From NCBI GenBank assembly GCA_944325835.1, contig CALVBO010000008.1, forward strand, positions 1 to 61,372: a stretch of 61,372 nucleotides of DNA, in the 5' to 3' direction. Of the stretch, positions 54,562 to 61,372 are shown in pieces (position 1 is the stretch's first letter; the number at the start of each line of letters is the position of its first letter). Under the pieces are notes generated by a model. That model was not told the DNA's origin. It saw only the letters and a program-made list of their open reading frames with translations, and did not search any database. Source of the DNA: Candidatus Gastranaerophilales bacterium (GTDB lineage: Bacteria; Cyanobacteriota; Vampirovibrionia; Gastranaerophilales; Gastranaerophilaceae). Position numbers and translations under genes: made by a program.

Positions 54562-55047
54562 ATGAAAAAAGTTTTATTATCACTATCTTTAATGTTTATG
54601 ACGGCTTTGTGCCCTGCCTTAGCTGACGATCAACAAGATGCAATACAATTTTTCAATGACTATGTAAAAGCCGCAAACACCTACAATCCTGTGATTACAA
54701 CATTATATTCGCCTAATGCAAAAATCATCAGACAGGTCGTAAAACCTGACGGCACAACGGCTAACGCTTACACCGACACCGCAACTTATATCAAACAAAT
54801 GAAAATAGGTCAGGCCGGTGCAAAATTACGCCACTATACAAATACTTATTCTGACGTTAAGGCGGAAAAAGTTGCTAACGGTTACAAAATCTCTTCCTTA
54901 AGGCAGCCTTCAGGCGAAAATTATAAACTCAAAACTTACATGATTGTTACCAAACAGCCTGACGGAAAATGGTTAATTACGGAAGAGATGATGCAGACAA
55001 AGGAACAAATTTTCCTCAGATACACTGACGAATACAAGAAAAAATAG
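54562..55047 (+). CDS. Secreted NTF2/SnoaL-like protein
   Basis: The 161-residue protein has a signal peptide (MKKVLLSLSLMFMTALCPALA) and a body with the NTF2-like order: AIQFFNDYVKAANTYNPVITTLYSPNAKII, then beta strands ending PDGKWLITEEMMQ. Such cones bind small ligands; no catalytic residues can be named. The ATG at 54562 follows AAAGGAG. It is 3 bp upstream of aroC. Confidence 0.72.
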   Translation: MKKVLLSLSLMFMTALCPALADDQQDAIQFFNDYVKAANTYNPVITTLYSPNAKIIRQVVKPDGTTANAYTDTATYIKQMKIGQAGAKLRHYTNTYSDVKAEKVANGYKISSLRQPSGENYKLKTYMIVTKQPDGKWLITEEMMQTKEQIFLRYTDEYKKK

Positions 55048-55050
55048 GAT

Positions 55051-56112
55051 ATGATGCAGAAATTCAGATTTTTAACAGCAGGAGAAAGCCACGGGAAAGC
55101 CCTGACCGCAATAATTGAAGGGGTTCCGGCAGGCTTCAGTATAGATGAAGATTTTATTAATGAAGAGCTTAAACGCCGTCAGAGCGGTTACGGTCGCGGA
55201 GGTCGTATGAAAATAGAAACAGATAGGGTTGAAATAACTTCCGGTGTACGATTTGGCAAAACTCTGGGTTCTCCCATAACTCTTGTTATTAAAAATAAAG
55301 ATTTTGAAAATTGGCAAAAAATAATGAGCGTGTACGCAGAAGATTTTACAGACGAAAAATCTTTTACCACCTGTCGTCCCGGACACGCTGATATGGCGGG
55401 TGCTGTTAAATACGGGCATAAAGATTTAAGGAATATTCTTGAGCGTTCAAGCGCACGCCAGACAGCCATTGAAGTTGCGGTCGGTGCGGTTGCGAAACTG
55501 ATTTTAAAAGAATTCGGCATTGAAGGTACTTCAAGAGTGCTTCAAATTGGCAGCGCTGTCAACGAGGCTGATTTCCAAGCAGAAATTGACAGAGCAAAAG
55601 AAGAAGGCATAACTTTAGGCGGAAGGTTTGAAGTTATATTCAAAAATCTTCCTGTCGGACTCGGGTCTTTTGTCCATTATGACAGAAAGCTTGACGGTAA
55701 AATTGCACAAATGGTAATGAGTATTCCGGCCGTCAAATCTGTATCTATCGGGGACGGCGAAATCGCCCATAAAGTGTCAGGACGTGAATTTCACGATGAA
55801 ATGTTTATTGAAAACGGCAAAATTGTACGAAAAACCAACCATGCCGGCGGGCTTGAAGGTGGAATGACCAACGGTGAAGATTTAGTTGTCCGCGCGAACA
55901 TGAAACCAATTCCGACAATGCGCTCATCATTAAACACTGTTGACTTATCAACACTCACAGAAACCGCAGCTCACTTTGAGCGTTCGGACACCTGCGCGGT
56001 TGAAGCCTGCGCGGTTATCGCAGAAGCGCGAATAGCCTGTGCTCTTGCAGATGAATTTCTGATAAAATTCGGCGGCGACAGCTTAAAAGAGATTAAAAGA
56101 AACGCTCACTAA
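55051..56112 (+). CDS. aroC: Chorismate synthase
   Basis: The 353-residue FMN-dependent enzyme makes chorismate, the last step of the shikimate pathway. Signatures are LTAGESHGKALTAIIEGVPAG, RRQSGYGRGGRM, RPGHADMAGAVKYGHKD and RSSARQTA. The start is ATG-ATG; the second ATG (55054) has better spacing to AGGA. It is the only amino-acid biosynthesis gene nearby. Confidence 0.96.
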   Translation: MMQKFRFLTAGESHGKALTAIIEGVPAGFSIDEDFINEELKRRQSGYGRGGRMKIETDRVEITSGVRFGKTLGSPITLVIKNKDFENWQKIMSVYAEDFTDEKSFTTCRPGHADMAGAVKYGHKDLRNILERSSARQTAIEVAVGAVAKLILKEFGIEGTSRVLQIGSAVNEADFQAEIDRAKEEGITLGGRFEVIFKNLPVGLGSFVHYDRKLDGKIAQMVMSIPAVKSVSIGDGEIAHKVSGREFHDEMFIENGKIVRKTNHAGGLEGGMTNGEDLVVRANMKPIPTMRSSLNTVDLSTLTETAAHFERSDTCAVEACAVIAEARIACALADEFLIKFGGDSLKEIKRNAH

Positions 56113-56128
56113 TGTGAGCGTTTCTTTA
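56099..56128 (+). terminator. Terminator of aroC
   Basis: AACGCTCAC pairs with GTGAGCGTT followed by TCTTTATT. It contains the aroC stop codon and ends at the stop of the convergent GH57 gene. Confidence 0.85.
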
Positions 56129-58597
56129 TTAGTTTAATTTTGCCTTATAAAACTCTGTGTTGATGTTCAATTTAGAGCCGATATCAAGAAGAAGTTGTAT
56201 AAACTTCTTATCCGGCGTGCCCTGAGGGACATCCAGAATTTCTATAATCCGCATATAAATTTTGTTAAAGTAAACATTTTGCGCTTCTTTAAGATCAAGA
56301 TTAAGTTCAAGTTCGTCAATTTCATGGAAAATATCTACAATAACATTTGCCTGCTGCCGTTCAAGACTGTTAACAAGTCTGTTAAGGTTTTTAATCAGCT
56401 TTTTAGTATAGATATCATTGGAAACGGTTTTATCAAGCGTAATTCCAAGCATTTTCGCTTCCGCAATAATATCCCTTGCCGCCTGCATTGTATTTTCATC
56501 GAAAAGTTCGTGGTTTTCCGATACAATTTCGTTGAATTTCTGGCTCAAAGTGTATTCCGCTGCAAGTTTAAATTCGTTCGGAATAGGCATACCGAGCGCC
56601 TGCAAGTGGAAAATGGTTCCGCGGCCGTCGAGATAAATTTGACGGTAGTAATCCGCAAACTTACTCAACTTATCCTTCAGCAGAATTTGAATAACTTTAC
56701 GTCTTTCCTTAATAAAGATATCTTTAAGCGTAAAGTACTCTTTGCCGAAATATTCATCCAACGCACGAATAGTTTCCGTCAAAGATGTTGTAAGGAAAGT
56801 TTTGATAATATTATTTCTAATTCTGTTATAATCCCCGTCATCCGAGAACTCTCTGATTGCGCAATGGAAATCGCCGCCTGCATACTGGACAAGAGCGAAC
56901 ATAATTTCTTTCTTTTCCAGAGTAATTTTGGATTTAACATCAAGGTGTCCGGTAATCAGTGTCATAGAACCGCACTGAACCCTCTTATAAGAATGTCTTG
57001 TAACGGTGTAGCAGTAAACTTCTTCTTCATCTTCAAAGTCCTCATAAATAGAAGAAAGCGCCCACAAACACGTAATCTGTTTGACCGTAACAACAGACGG
57101 TTTAACCCAGCGTTCGTAAATATCTTTGCCGTTTCCGTATTCAGGAATATTACTTTTTGCTTCGGATAAAATTTCAAGGAATTTACTTTCAATATCTTTA
57201 TCAGTAAAGCGGTAAGCAAGCTGCATCGCACGCGCCGCATATTTCATAATCTGTACGGTTTCAATTCCGGAAAGTTCCGTGAAGAACCAGCCGCAGCTTG
57301 TGTACATAAGCATTGCCTGACGCTGAATTTCAAGAAGTTCCATTGCCTTTACCCTATCAAAATCAGATAGACCTTCCTTGAAATTTTCACGCTGAAATCT
57401 TAAAATATTGTTCTCGCGTCGGTTTAAAACAACGTCAACATATTTATTCCGGACCTCCCAGATATTATCAAAATACCTCGGAGCATTATCCTCAAAAATT
57501 CTAATCATTTCATCTCTTAAATAATCAAGAGCATCTCTTAAAGGTTTACGCCATTTCTGGTTCCAGCCCGGTTTGCCGCCTGTTGAACAACCGCAGTCCT
57601 CTTTCCAGCGGCCGACACCGTGAGAACAACTCCACGAGGACGGTTGTTTTATTTTAACTTCACATTTCGGAGGGAATTTTTCTAAAAATTCCGCGTAATT
57701 CGTAATTGTAAACCCTGAATCTTTTGCCTTAATTTTTAATACAAAAGAAAGCGCCATATCACCAAATTTCGTATGGTGGCCGTAGCTTTCACCGTCGGTT
57801 GCAATATGAACGAGCTGAGGGAAATTCCTGCAATCAGAAACGCCTTCCATAAGTCTTTTATTAAACTTATTCCCGTCAACAAGCAGGTTGTCAAATGCGA
57901 CAGAACGCGAAATCGCTCCGTCATAAAAGAATAAATCAATATATTTTTTCGGATCGGATTCAATATAATATCTGTAAGCTCTTGCAGGATCAATATTTCC
58001 CCAGCTTACATCAATCCATTCCTTTGCCCCTTCTTCCCTGAATTTATCAGCCTGATAAGGTGAAAGTATCGTAAATTTTATACCGTTTTCAACAAGAACT
58101 CTCAAAGTTGCATCATCAGCCGCGGTTTCCGCAAGCCACATCCCCTCCGGTTTTCTGCCAAAACGATATTCAAAATCCCTTATGCCCCACTTAACCTGAG
58201 TTTGTTTATCCTGTTCGTTTGCAAGCGGCATAATTATATGGTTATAAACCTGTGCAATAGCATTCCCATGCCCGTTATGTTCCTGAACACTCTCAATATC
58301 CGCCTTGATAATTCTCTCATACGTCAGCGGCGCAAATTGTTCCATCCACGACAACAGCGTAGGCCCAAAGTTAAAACTCATATATTGATAATTATTTACA
58401 ATATCAATAATCCGGTTTCTGTTATCAACAATTCTTGATGCAGAATTAGGACTGTAACACTCTTTTGCAATCCTTTCATTCCAATCATGATAAGGCGCAG
58501 CACTGTCCTGAACTTCTATAGCCTCAAGCCACGGATTTTCTCTTGGCGGCTGATAAAAATGCCCGTGTATCGTCAGAAAGGTTTCATTCTTTTTCAT
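56129..58597 (-). CDS. Glycoside hydrolase family 57 with DUF3536
   Basis: The 822-residue protein opens HGHFYQPPRENPWLE (residues 11-25), the GH57 start. It has GMWLAETAAD with likely nucleophile E157, and HIATDGESYGHH with a second active-site region. The C-terminal DUF3536 part (about 400-800) completes the family layout found in cyanobacteria. It probably acts on alpha-glucans such as glycogen, which fits the GT5-like gene at 33158. GGAG precedes the ATG. Confidence 0.9.
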   Translation of the reverse strand: MKKNETFLTIHGHFYQPPRENPWLEAIEVQDSAAPYHDWNERIAKECYSPNSASRIVDNRNRIIDIVNNYQYMSFNFGPTLLSWMEQFAPLTYERIIKADIESVQEHNGHGNAIAQVYNHIIMPLANEQDKQTQVKWGIRDFEYRFGRKPEGMWLAETAADDATLRVLVENGIKFTILSPYQADKFREEGAKEWIDVSWGNIDPARAYRYYIESDPKKYIDLFFYDGAISRSVAFDNLLVDGNKFNKRLMEGVSDCRNFPQLVHIATDGESYGHHTKFGDMALSFVLKIKAKDSGFTITNYAEFLEKFPPKCEVKIKQPSSWSCSHGVGRWKEDCGCSTGGKPGWNQKWRKPLRDALDYLRDEMIRIFEDNAPRYFDNIWEVRNKYVDVVLNRRENNILRFQRENFKEGLSDFDRVKAMELLEIQRQAMLMYTSCGWFFTELSGIETVQIMKYAARAMQLAYRFTDKDIESKFLEILSEAKSNIPEYGNGKDIYERWVKPSVVTVKQITCLWALSSIYEDFEDEEEVYCYTVTRHSYKRVQCGSMTLITGHLDVKSKITLEKKEIMFALVQYAGGDFHCAIREFSDDGDYNRIRNNIIKTFLTTSLTETIRALDEYFGKEYFTLKDIFIKERRKVIQILLKDKLSKFADYYRQIYLDGRGTIFHLQALGMPIPNEFKLAAEYTLSQKFNEIVSENHELFDENTMQAARDIIAEAKMLGITLDKTVSNDIYTKKLIKNLNRLVNSLERQQANVIVDIFHEIDELELNLDLKEAQNVYFNKIYMRIIEILDVPQGTPDKKFIQLLLDIGSKLNINTEFYKAKLN

Positions 58598-58624
58598 ATT
58601 TCACAAACTCCAATTAATAAAAAA

Positions 58625-59143
58625 CTATTTAGCCGGCTCTTCCTTCTTCGGTTCCAGAGAATTGAACTTCTTAACATCAACCCAGATGTCACCTAATGCG
58701 TTTGAAAAAACAGTACCGTAAAACTCAACCCTGTCACCGGAATTCAGTTCAATATACTTTTCGGCTTCTTCACGCGGCAGAAAACATTTCATCTCAGACA
58801 ACGGCAGGTTGTGATCACTCACATCCGGTCTTTGGATTAAAAATGCAATATATTTATCAGAACTTCTCATCGCAGGTTCATAATCCAGACCAAGCGTTGA
58901 AAACTTGTCAAACTTACCCGTTACTTTGATATTCTTATTCAAATAAAAATTAGGTCTTGCCACAACATCAAGCGGATTTACTATAGCATAGGCAGAATAA
59001 TTAAAATTATCCGTCGGCGCTTTTGTTTCAACCGCCGTACCGCTTACCCTATCCAATAATGCCTGAGTTCCGGCATCAGCCGCATAACTTTGTATACCTA
59101 ATGCCAAAATTGAAATAACCGCTAATATATAAACTTTTTTCAT
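58625..59143 (-). CDS. Secreted OB-fold-like protein
   Basis: The 172-residue protein has a signal peptide (MKKVYILAVISILALGIQSYAA) and a beta-rich body: NIKVTGKFDKFSTLG, KYIAFLIQRPDV, LNSGDRVEFYGTVFSNALGDIWVDVKKF, the pattern of a small OB-fold. No catalytic site is visible. It lies 27 bp upstream of the GH57 gene in the same direction and may be co-transcribed with it. GAGGG precedes the ATG at 59143; a longer GTG start is possible. Confidence 0.6.
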   Translation of the reverse strand: MKKVYILAVISILALGIQSYAADAGTQALLDRVSGTAVETKAPTDNFNYSAYAIVNPLDVVARPNFYLNKNIKVTGKFDKFSTLGLDYEPAMRSSDKYIAFLIQRPDVSDHNLPLSEMKCFLPREEAEKYIELNSGDRVEFYGTVFSNALGDIWVDVKKFNSLEPKKEEPAK

Positions 59144-59252
59144 TGAATAAGCCCTCACAAATCTTCTTACGACAATATTCTATCACAACTTAAGATAATA
59201 AGGCAATAGGGCGACAAGGCAATAAAATCTTTTTGCTTTCAATACAATCATA

Positions 59253-59290
59253 ACCCTTATTAACTCATTAACCTATTAACTTATTAACTC
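59253..59290. repeat. Imperfect TTATTAAC direct repeats
   Basis: Four tandem units close to TTATTAAC/TCATTAACC precede the ABC gene promoter. A related run of AAGGCAATA-type units lies just before (near 59205-59228) and, inverted, at 32726-32762. Confidence 0.5.
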
Positions 59291-59311
59291 TTCTATAGTA
59301 TAATACGGGCA

Positions 59312-60268
59312 ATGAACATAATAGAAATAAACAATTTAACGTTGGGATTTAACTGCGCGTGCGGGTTCTGCGAAGCGCTGCATAATGTATCATTTAACCT
59401 GAAAAAGGGCGAACTCCATGCGCTGGTCGGCGAGTCCGGCTGCGGGAAAACAATAAGTGCAATGAGCATTCTGCGCTTACTCCCGAAAAATGCAAAAATT
59501 ACCGGCGGCGAAATCTATTATAACGGTCAGGATTTATTAAAATTACCCGAACGAGAAATGAATAAAATACGCGGCGCAAAAATTGCACTTATTCCGCAAG
59601 ATCCTATGACCTCACTAAATCCGCTATACACAATAGAAAACCAGCTTTTAGAAGTAATAAAAATACATCAGGGACTTCAAGGCCGTGAAGCTCGTGACAA
59701 AGCTATAGAAGCGCTGGAACAGGTGCAAATTCCCTGTCCGGAATTGCGGATGAAATCCTACCCGCACGAGTTTTCCGGCGGAATGAAACAAAGAGCAATA
59801 ATTGCAATGGCACTTGCCTGCAACGCAGAAGTTATAATTGCAGATGAACCAACAACAGCGCTGGATGTAACAATTCAGGCACAAATTATGAACCTTCTTA
59901 AAAATATCAAAGAAAAACAAGGTACATCTATTCTGCTTATAACCCACGACCTTGCACTTGTGAAAGAAAACGCCGACAGGATTTCGGTAATGTACTCCGG
60001 CGACATAGTAGAAAGCGGCAATAATACAGAATTCTTTGCCTGCCCAAAACACCCTTACTCTATAGCGCTGTTAAACTCTTTGCCGGCGAATAACAAAGGG
60101 CGCTTAGAAACAATAAGCGGTCAGCCCCCGAATATTCAACAGAAAATAAACGGCTGCAAATTCCACCCGAGATGCAAAGAATGCATGGAAATCTGTTCAC
60201 AGAAAGATCCGACAGAAACCGCCATTAGCCGTACACATTCCGCCAAATGCTTTTTGTTGAAGAAATAA
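59312..60268 (+). CDS. Oligopeptide/dipeptide ABC transporter ATP-binding protein (DppD/OppD type)
   Basis: The 318-residue ATPase has Walker A GESGCGKT (about 39-46), Q-loop IPQDPMTSLNPLY, signature FSGGMKQRA, Walker B VIIADEPTTALDV and the OppD/DppD C-terminus with cysteines CKFHPRCKECMEICSQ. It should power peptide or nickel uptake. No permease or binding-protein gene is adjacent before the element boundary, so the operon may be interrupted. TATAAT at 59299-59304 ends 7 nt before the ATG. Confidence 0.92.
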   Translation: MNIIEINNLTLGFNCACGFCEALHNVSFNLKKGELHALVGESGCGKTISAMSILRLLPKNAKITGGEIYYNGQDLLKLPEREMNKIRGAKIALIPQDPMTSLNPLYTIENQLLEVIKIHQGLQGREARDKAIEALEQVQIPCPELRMKSYPHEFSGGMKQRAIIAMALACNAEVIIADEPTTALDVTIQAQIMNLLKNIKEKQGTSILLITHDLALVKENADRISVMYSGDIVESGNNTEFFACPKHPYSIALLNSLPANNKGRLETISGQPPNIQQKINGCKFHPRCKECMEICSQKDPTETAISRTHSAKCFLLKK

Positions 60269-60379
60269 AGCACTGAAATAAAAATTTGTTTTAAAGGGGT
60301 TGATTTTTGTTTTTTAGCGTTTAATAATGGGGTGGGGGCAAATGATAATTGGAATTGTCAGGAGTCCGAAATAAAGTAT

Positions 60380-60418
<39 letters not shown>

Positions 60419-60507
60419 GACTCATTGAAAATTAGTTTCCTTGCTTGATATAATCAGTGTTATTGGTATTTATAAAATACTTATTTTTTGATGAAAATTG
60501 TAGGGAA

Positions 60508-60532
60508 GACCTACAATAATTATAGGTCTTTT
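60508..60532 (+). terminator. Hairpin between the tRNA fragment and the integrase
   Basis: AGACCTA pairs with TAGGTCT and is followed by TTTT on the plus strand. Confidence 0.55.
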
Positions 60533-60553
60533 ATCCCCACAACTTATCATTTT

Positions 60554-61372
60554 TTATGCACCCCAATCATCTTGTTTTGATGTTTCTCTTTGCGACAGCA
60601 TTTCATCAGGAATGTCTTTTTCATTACTGCTGAATATCCGTTTAAAACGATTATTTTGTGCTTGTGCCACTTCCTCTAAATGATGTGGAAGAACGTGAGT
60701 ATAAGTATTTAATGTAATACCTATACAACTATGCCCTAACCAGGCTGACACTTTTTTAATATCAACTTTAGCTTCAAATAGAGAAGTTGCACATGAATGC
60801 CGGAATGAATGTATTTTATGGTGTTCAATGCCGGCTTCTGCTAACCGATTATTAACGAATGCTCTGAATGTTGTATCACAAATAAAATACCCATCCTGTC
60901 GTGCAAATACAAGATCTAAATCCCTATCGTACTTCTGCCCGAGTTTCATTTTATTTACCGCTTGCAATGCTCTAACATGGCGGAGTATCTTCTCAACAGG
61001 TTCAGACATTGATATTGTGCGATTTGAAGTTTTAGTTTTTGTTGAGTCAATAATCTCTTTTTTATACTTGTACTTCGCATTTTTACTATTATCAGGAACT
61101 GCCTGCATTTGTTGGTTAATTCTGATTTCACGTTTTTGAAAATTAACCTTTGACCATTGCAATCCCAGCGCTTCACCTAATCTTGTGCCGACACAAAGTA
61201 AAAATACTATAAGCATATCCCACTGAGTACCTTGTTCAACACAGTATTTTATGAGTTTGTTATAATCATCGGCATTTAATATCTGTGTTTCTTTTTTAGT
61301 ACATTTAGGATATTTAGCCTTCTTGTTCGGATTTTCTTTTATAAGTTCATTTTGATACGCACATTCAAGCAT
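60554..61372 (-). CDS. Tyrosine recombinase/integrase, 5' end outside the window
   Basis: The visible 272 residues contain the catalytic domain of a phage-type integrase: first Arg in GTRLGEALGLQW, the HSFRHSCAT block, and LGHSCIGITLNTYTHV with the late His and the nucleophile Tyr. The N-terminal arm-binding and core-binding domains lie beyond 61372. It points away from the tRNA-fMet fragment and most likely catalysed insertion of the element extending to the right. Confidence 0.92.
   Translation of the reverse strand: MLECAYQNELIKENPNKKAKYPKCTKKETQILNADDYNKLIKYCVEQGTQWDMLIVFLLCVGTRLGEALGLQWSKVNFQKREIRINQQMQAVPDNSKNAKYKYKKEIIDSTKTKTSNRTISMSEPVEKILRHVRALQAVNKMKLGQKYDRDLDLVFARQDGYFICDTTFRAFVNNRLAEAGIEHHKIHSFRHSCATSLFEAKVDIKKVSAWLGHSCIGITLNTYTHVLPHHLEEVAQAQNNRFKRIFSSNEKDIPDEMLSQRETSKQDDWGA

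Noticed and set aside
56195-57169. 324-codon frame antisense to GH57
   Set aside because: Long but fully inside a well-supported GH57/DUF3536 gene, with composition of a reverse-complement shadow.

Overview
The window reads as a chromosome segment of a gut-type, non-photosynthetic relative of Cyanobacteria, most likely Melainabacteria/Vampirovibrionia of the Gastranaerophilales type. This is an inference from: moderate-to-low GC; a type IV prepilin with an FTLAEV signature; GH57/DUF3536 and GT5 glycogen-type enzymes; a TonB/ExbB/ExbD cluster implying a Gram-negative envelope; rubrerythrin typical of anaerobes; and several proteins with a short N-terminal [VI][STA]F-x-G motif. No rRNA or marker tree was available to prove it.

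Layout. 1-3.9 kb: DUF1848 and DUF4186 genes, tRNA-Gly(CCC) embedded in dispersed repeats, and a MATE exporter. 3.9-6 kb: a minus-strand operon with an aegerolysin-like protein and a possible beta-pore-forming partner, flanked by a LuxR-type and an Xre-type regulator. 6-13.2 kb: secreted protein, holin-like membrane protein, alcohol dehydrogenase, CorC/HlyC-type protein, acyltransferase, and an ArsR-P1B-ATPase metal-efflux pair with clear operators. 13.2-19.9 kb: an AT-rich accessory island ending at tRNA-Arg(UCU). It holds an Xre regulator facing a PDZ protein, two frameshifted small genes, a candidate structured RNA, a HEPN protein plus KAP P-loop NTPase, and a convergent operon of membrane protein, proline-rich tail peptide and DUF4062 protein. 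This looks like an undescribed defence-type module.

20-38 kb: YkgJ-type protein, glutamine synthetase, an AAA+ ATPase and a prepilin that both carry a G13 tract, FAD oxidoreductase plus rubrerythrin, large F-x-G-motif proteins, a 1161-residue glycogen-synthase-like protein, and a CNT nucleoside transporter. 38-47 kb: rsmH, an FtsL-like gene and ahcY; then a probable type I toxin/antisense RNA locus, an Xre regulator, an AbrB/MazE-like antitoxin, the TonB-ExbB-ExbD-ExbD operon, two secreted proteins and HU. 47-60 kb: orphan histidine kinase, HEAT-repeat protein, Xre regulators, a TPR/phosphoesterase/MBL operon, aroC, GH57, and an ABC ATPase. The right edge (60.38 kb onward) is an element boundary: a 5' half of initiator tRNA followed by a tyrosine integrase that runs off the window.

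Two themes cross the window. Many promoters place TATAAT 6-7 nt before the ATG, so transcription should start at or next to the start codon (leaderless mRNA); the remaining genes use strong AAGGAG ribosome sites. Two families of roughly 90-190 bp dispersed repeats sit between genes, often beside tRNAs.
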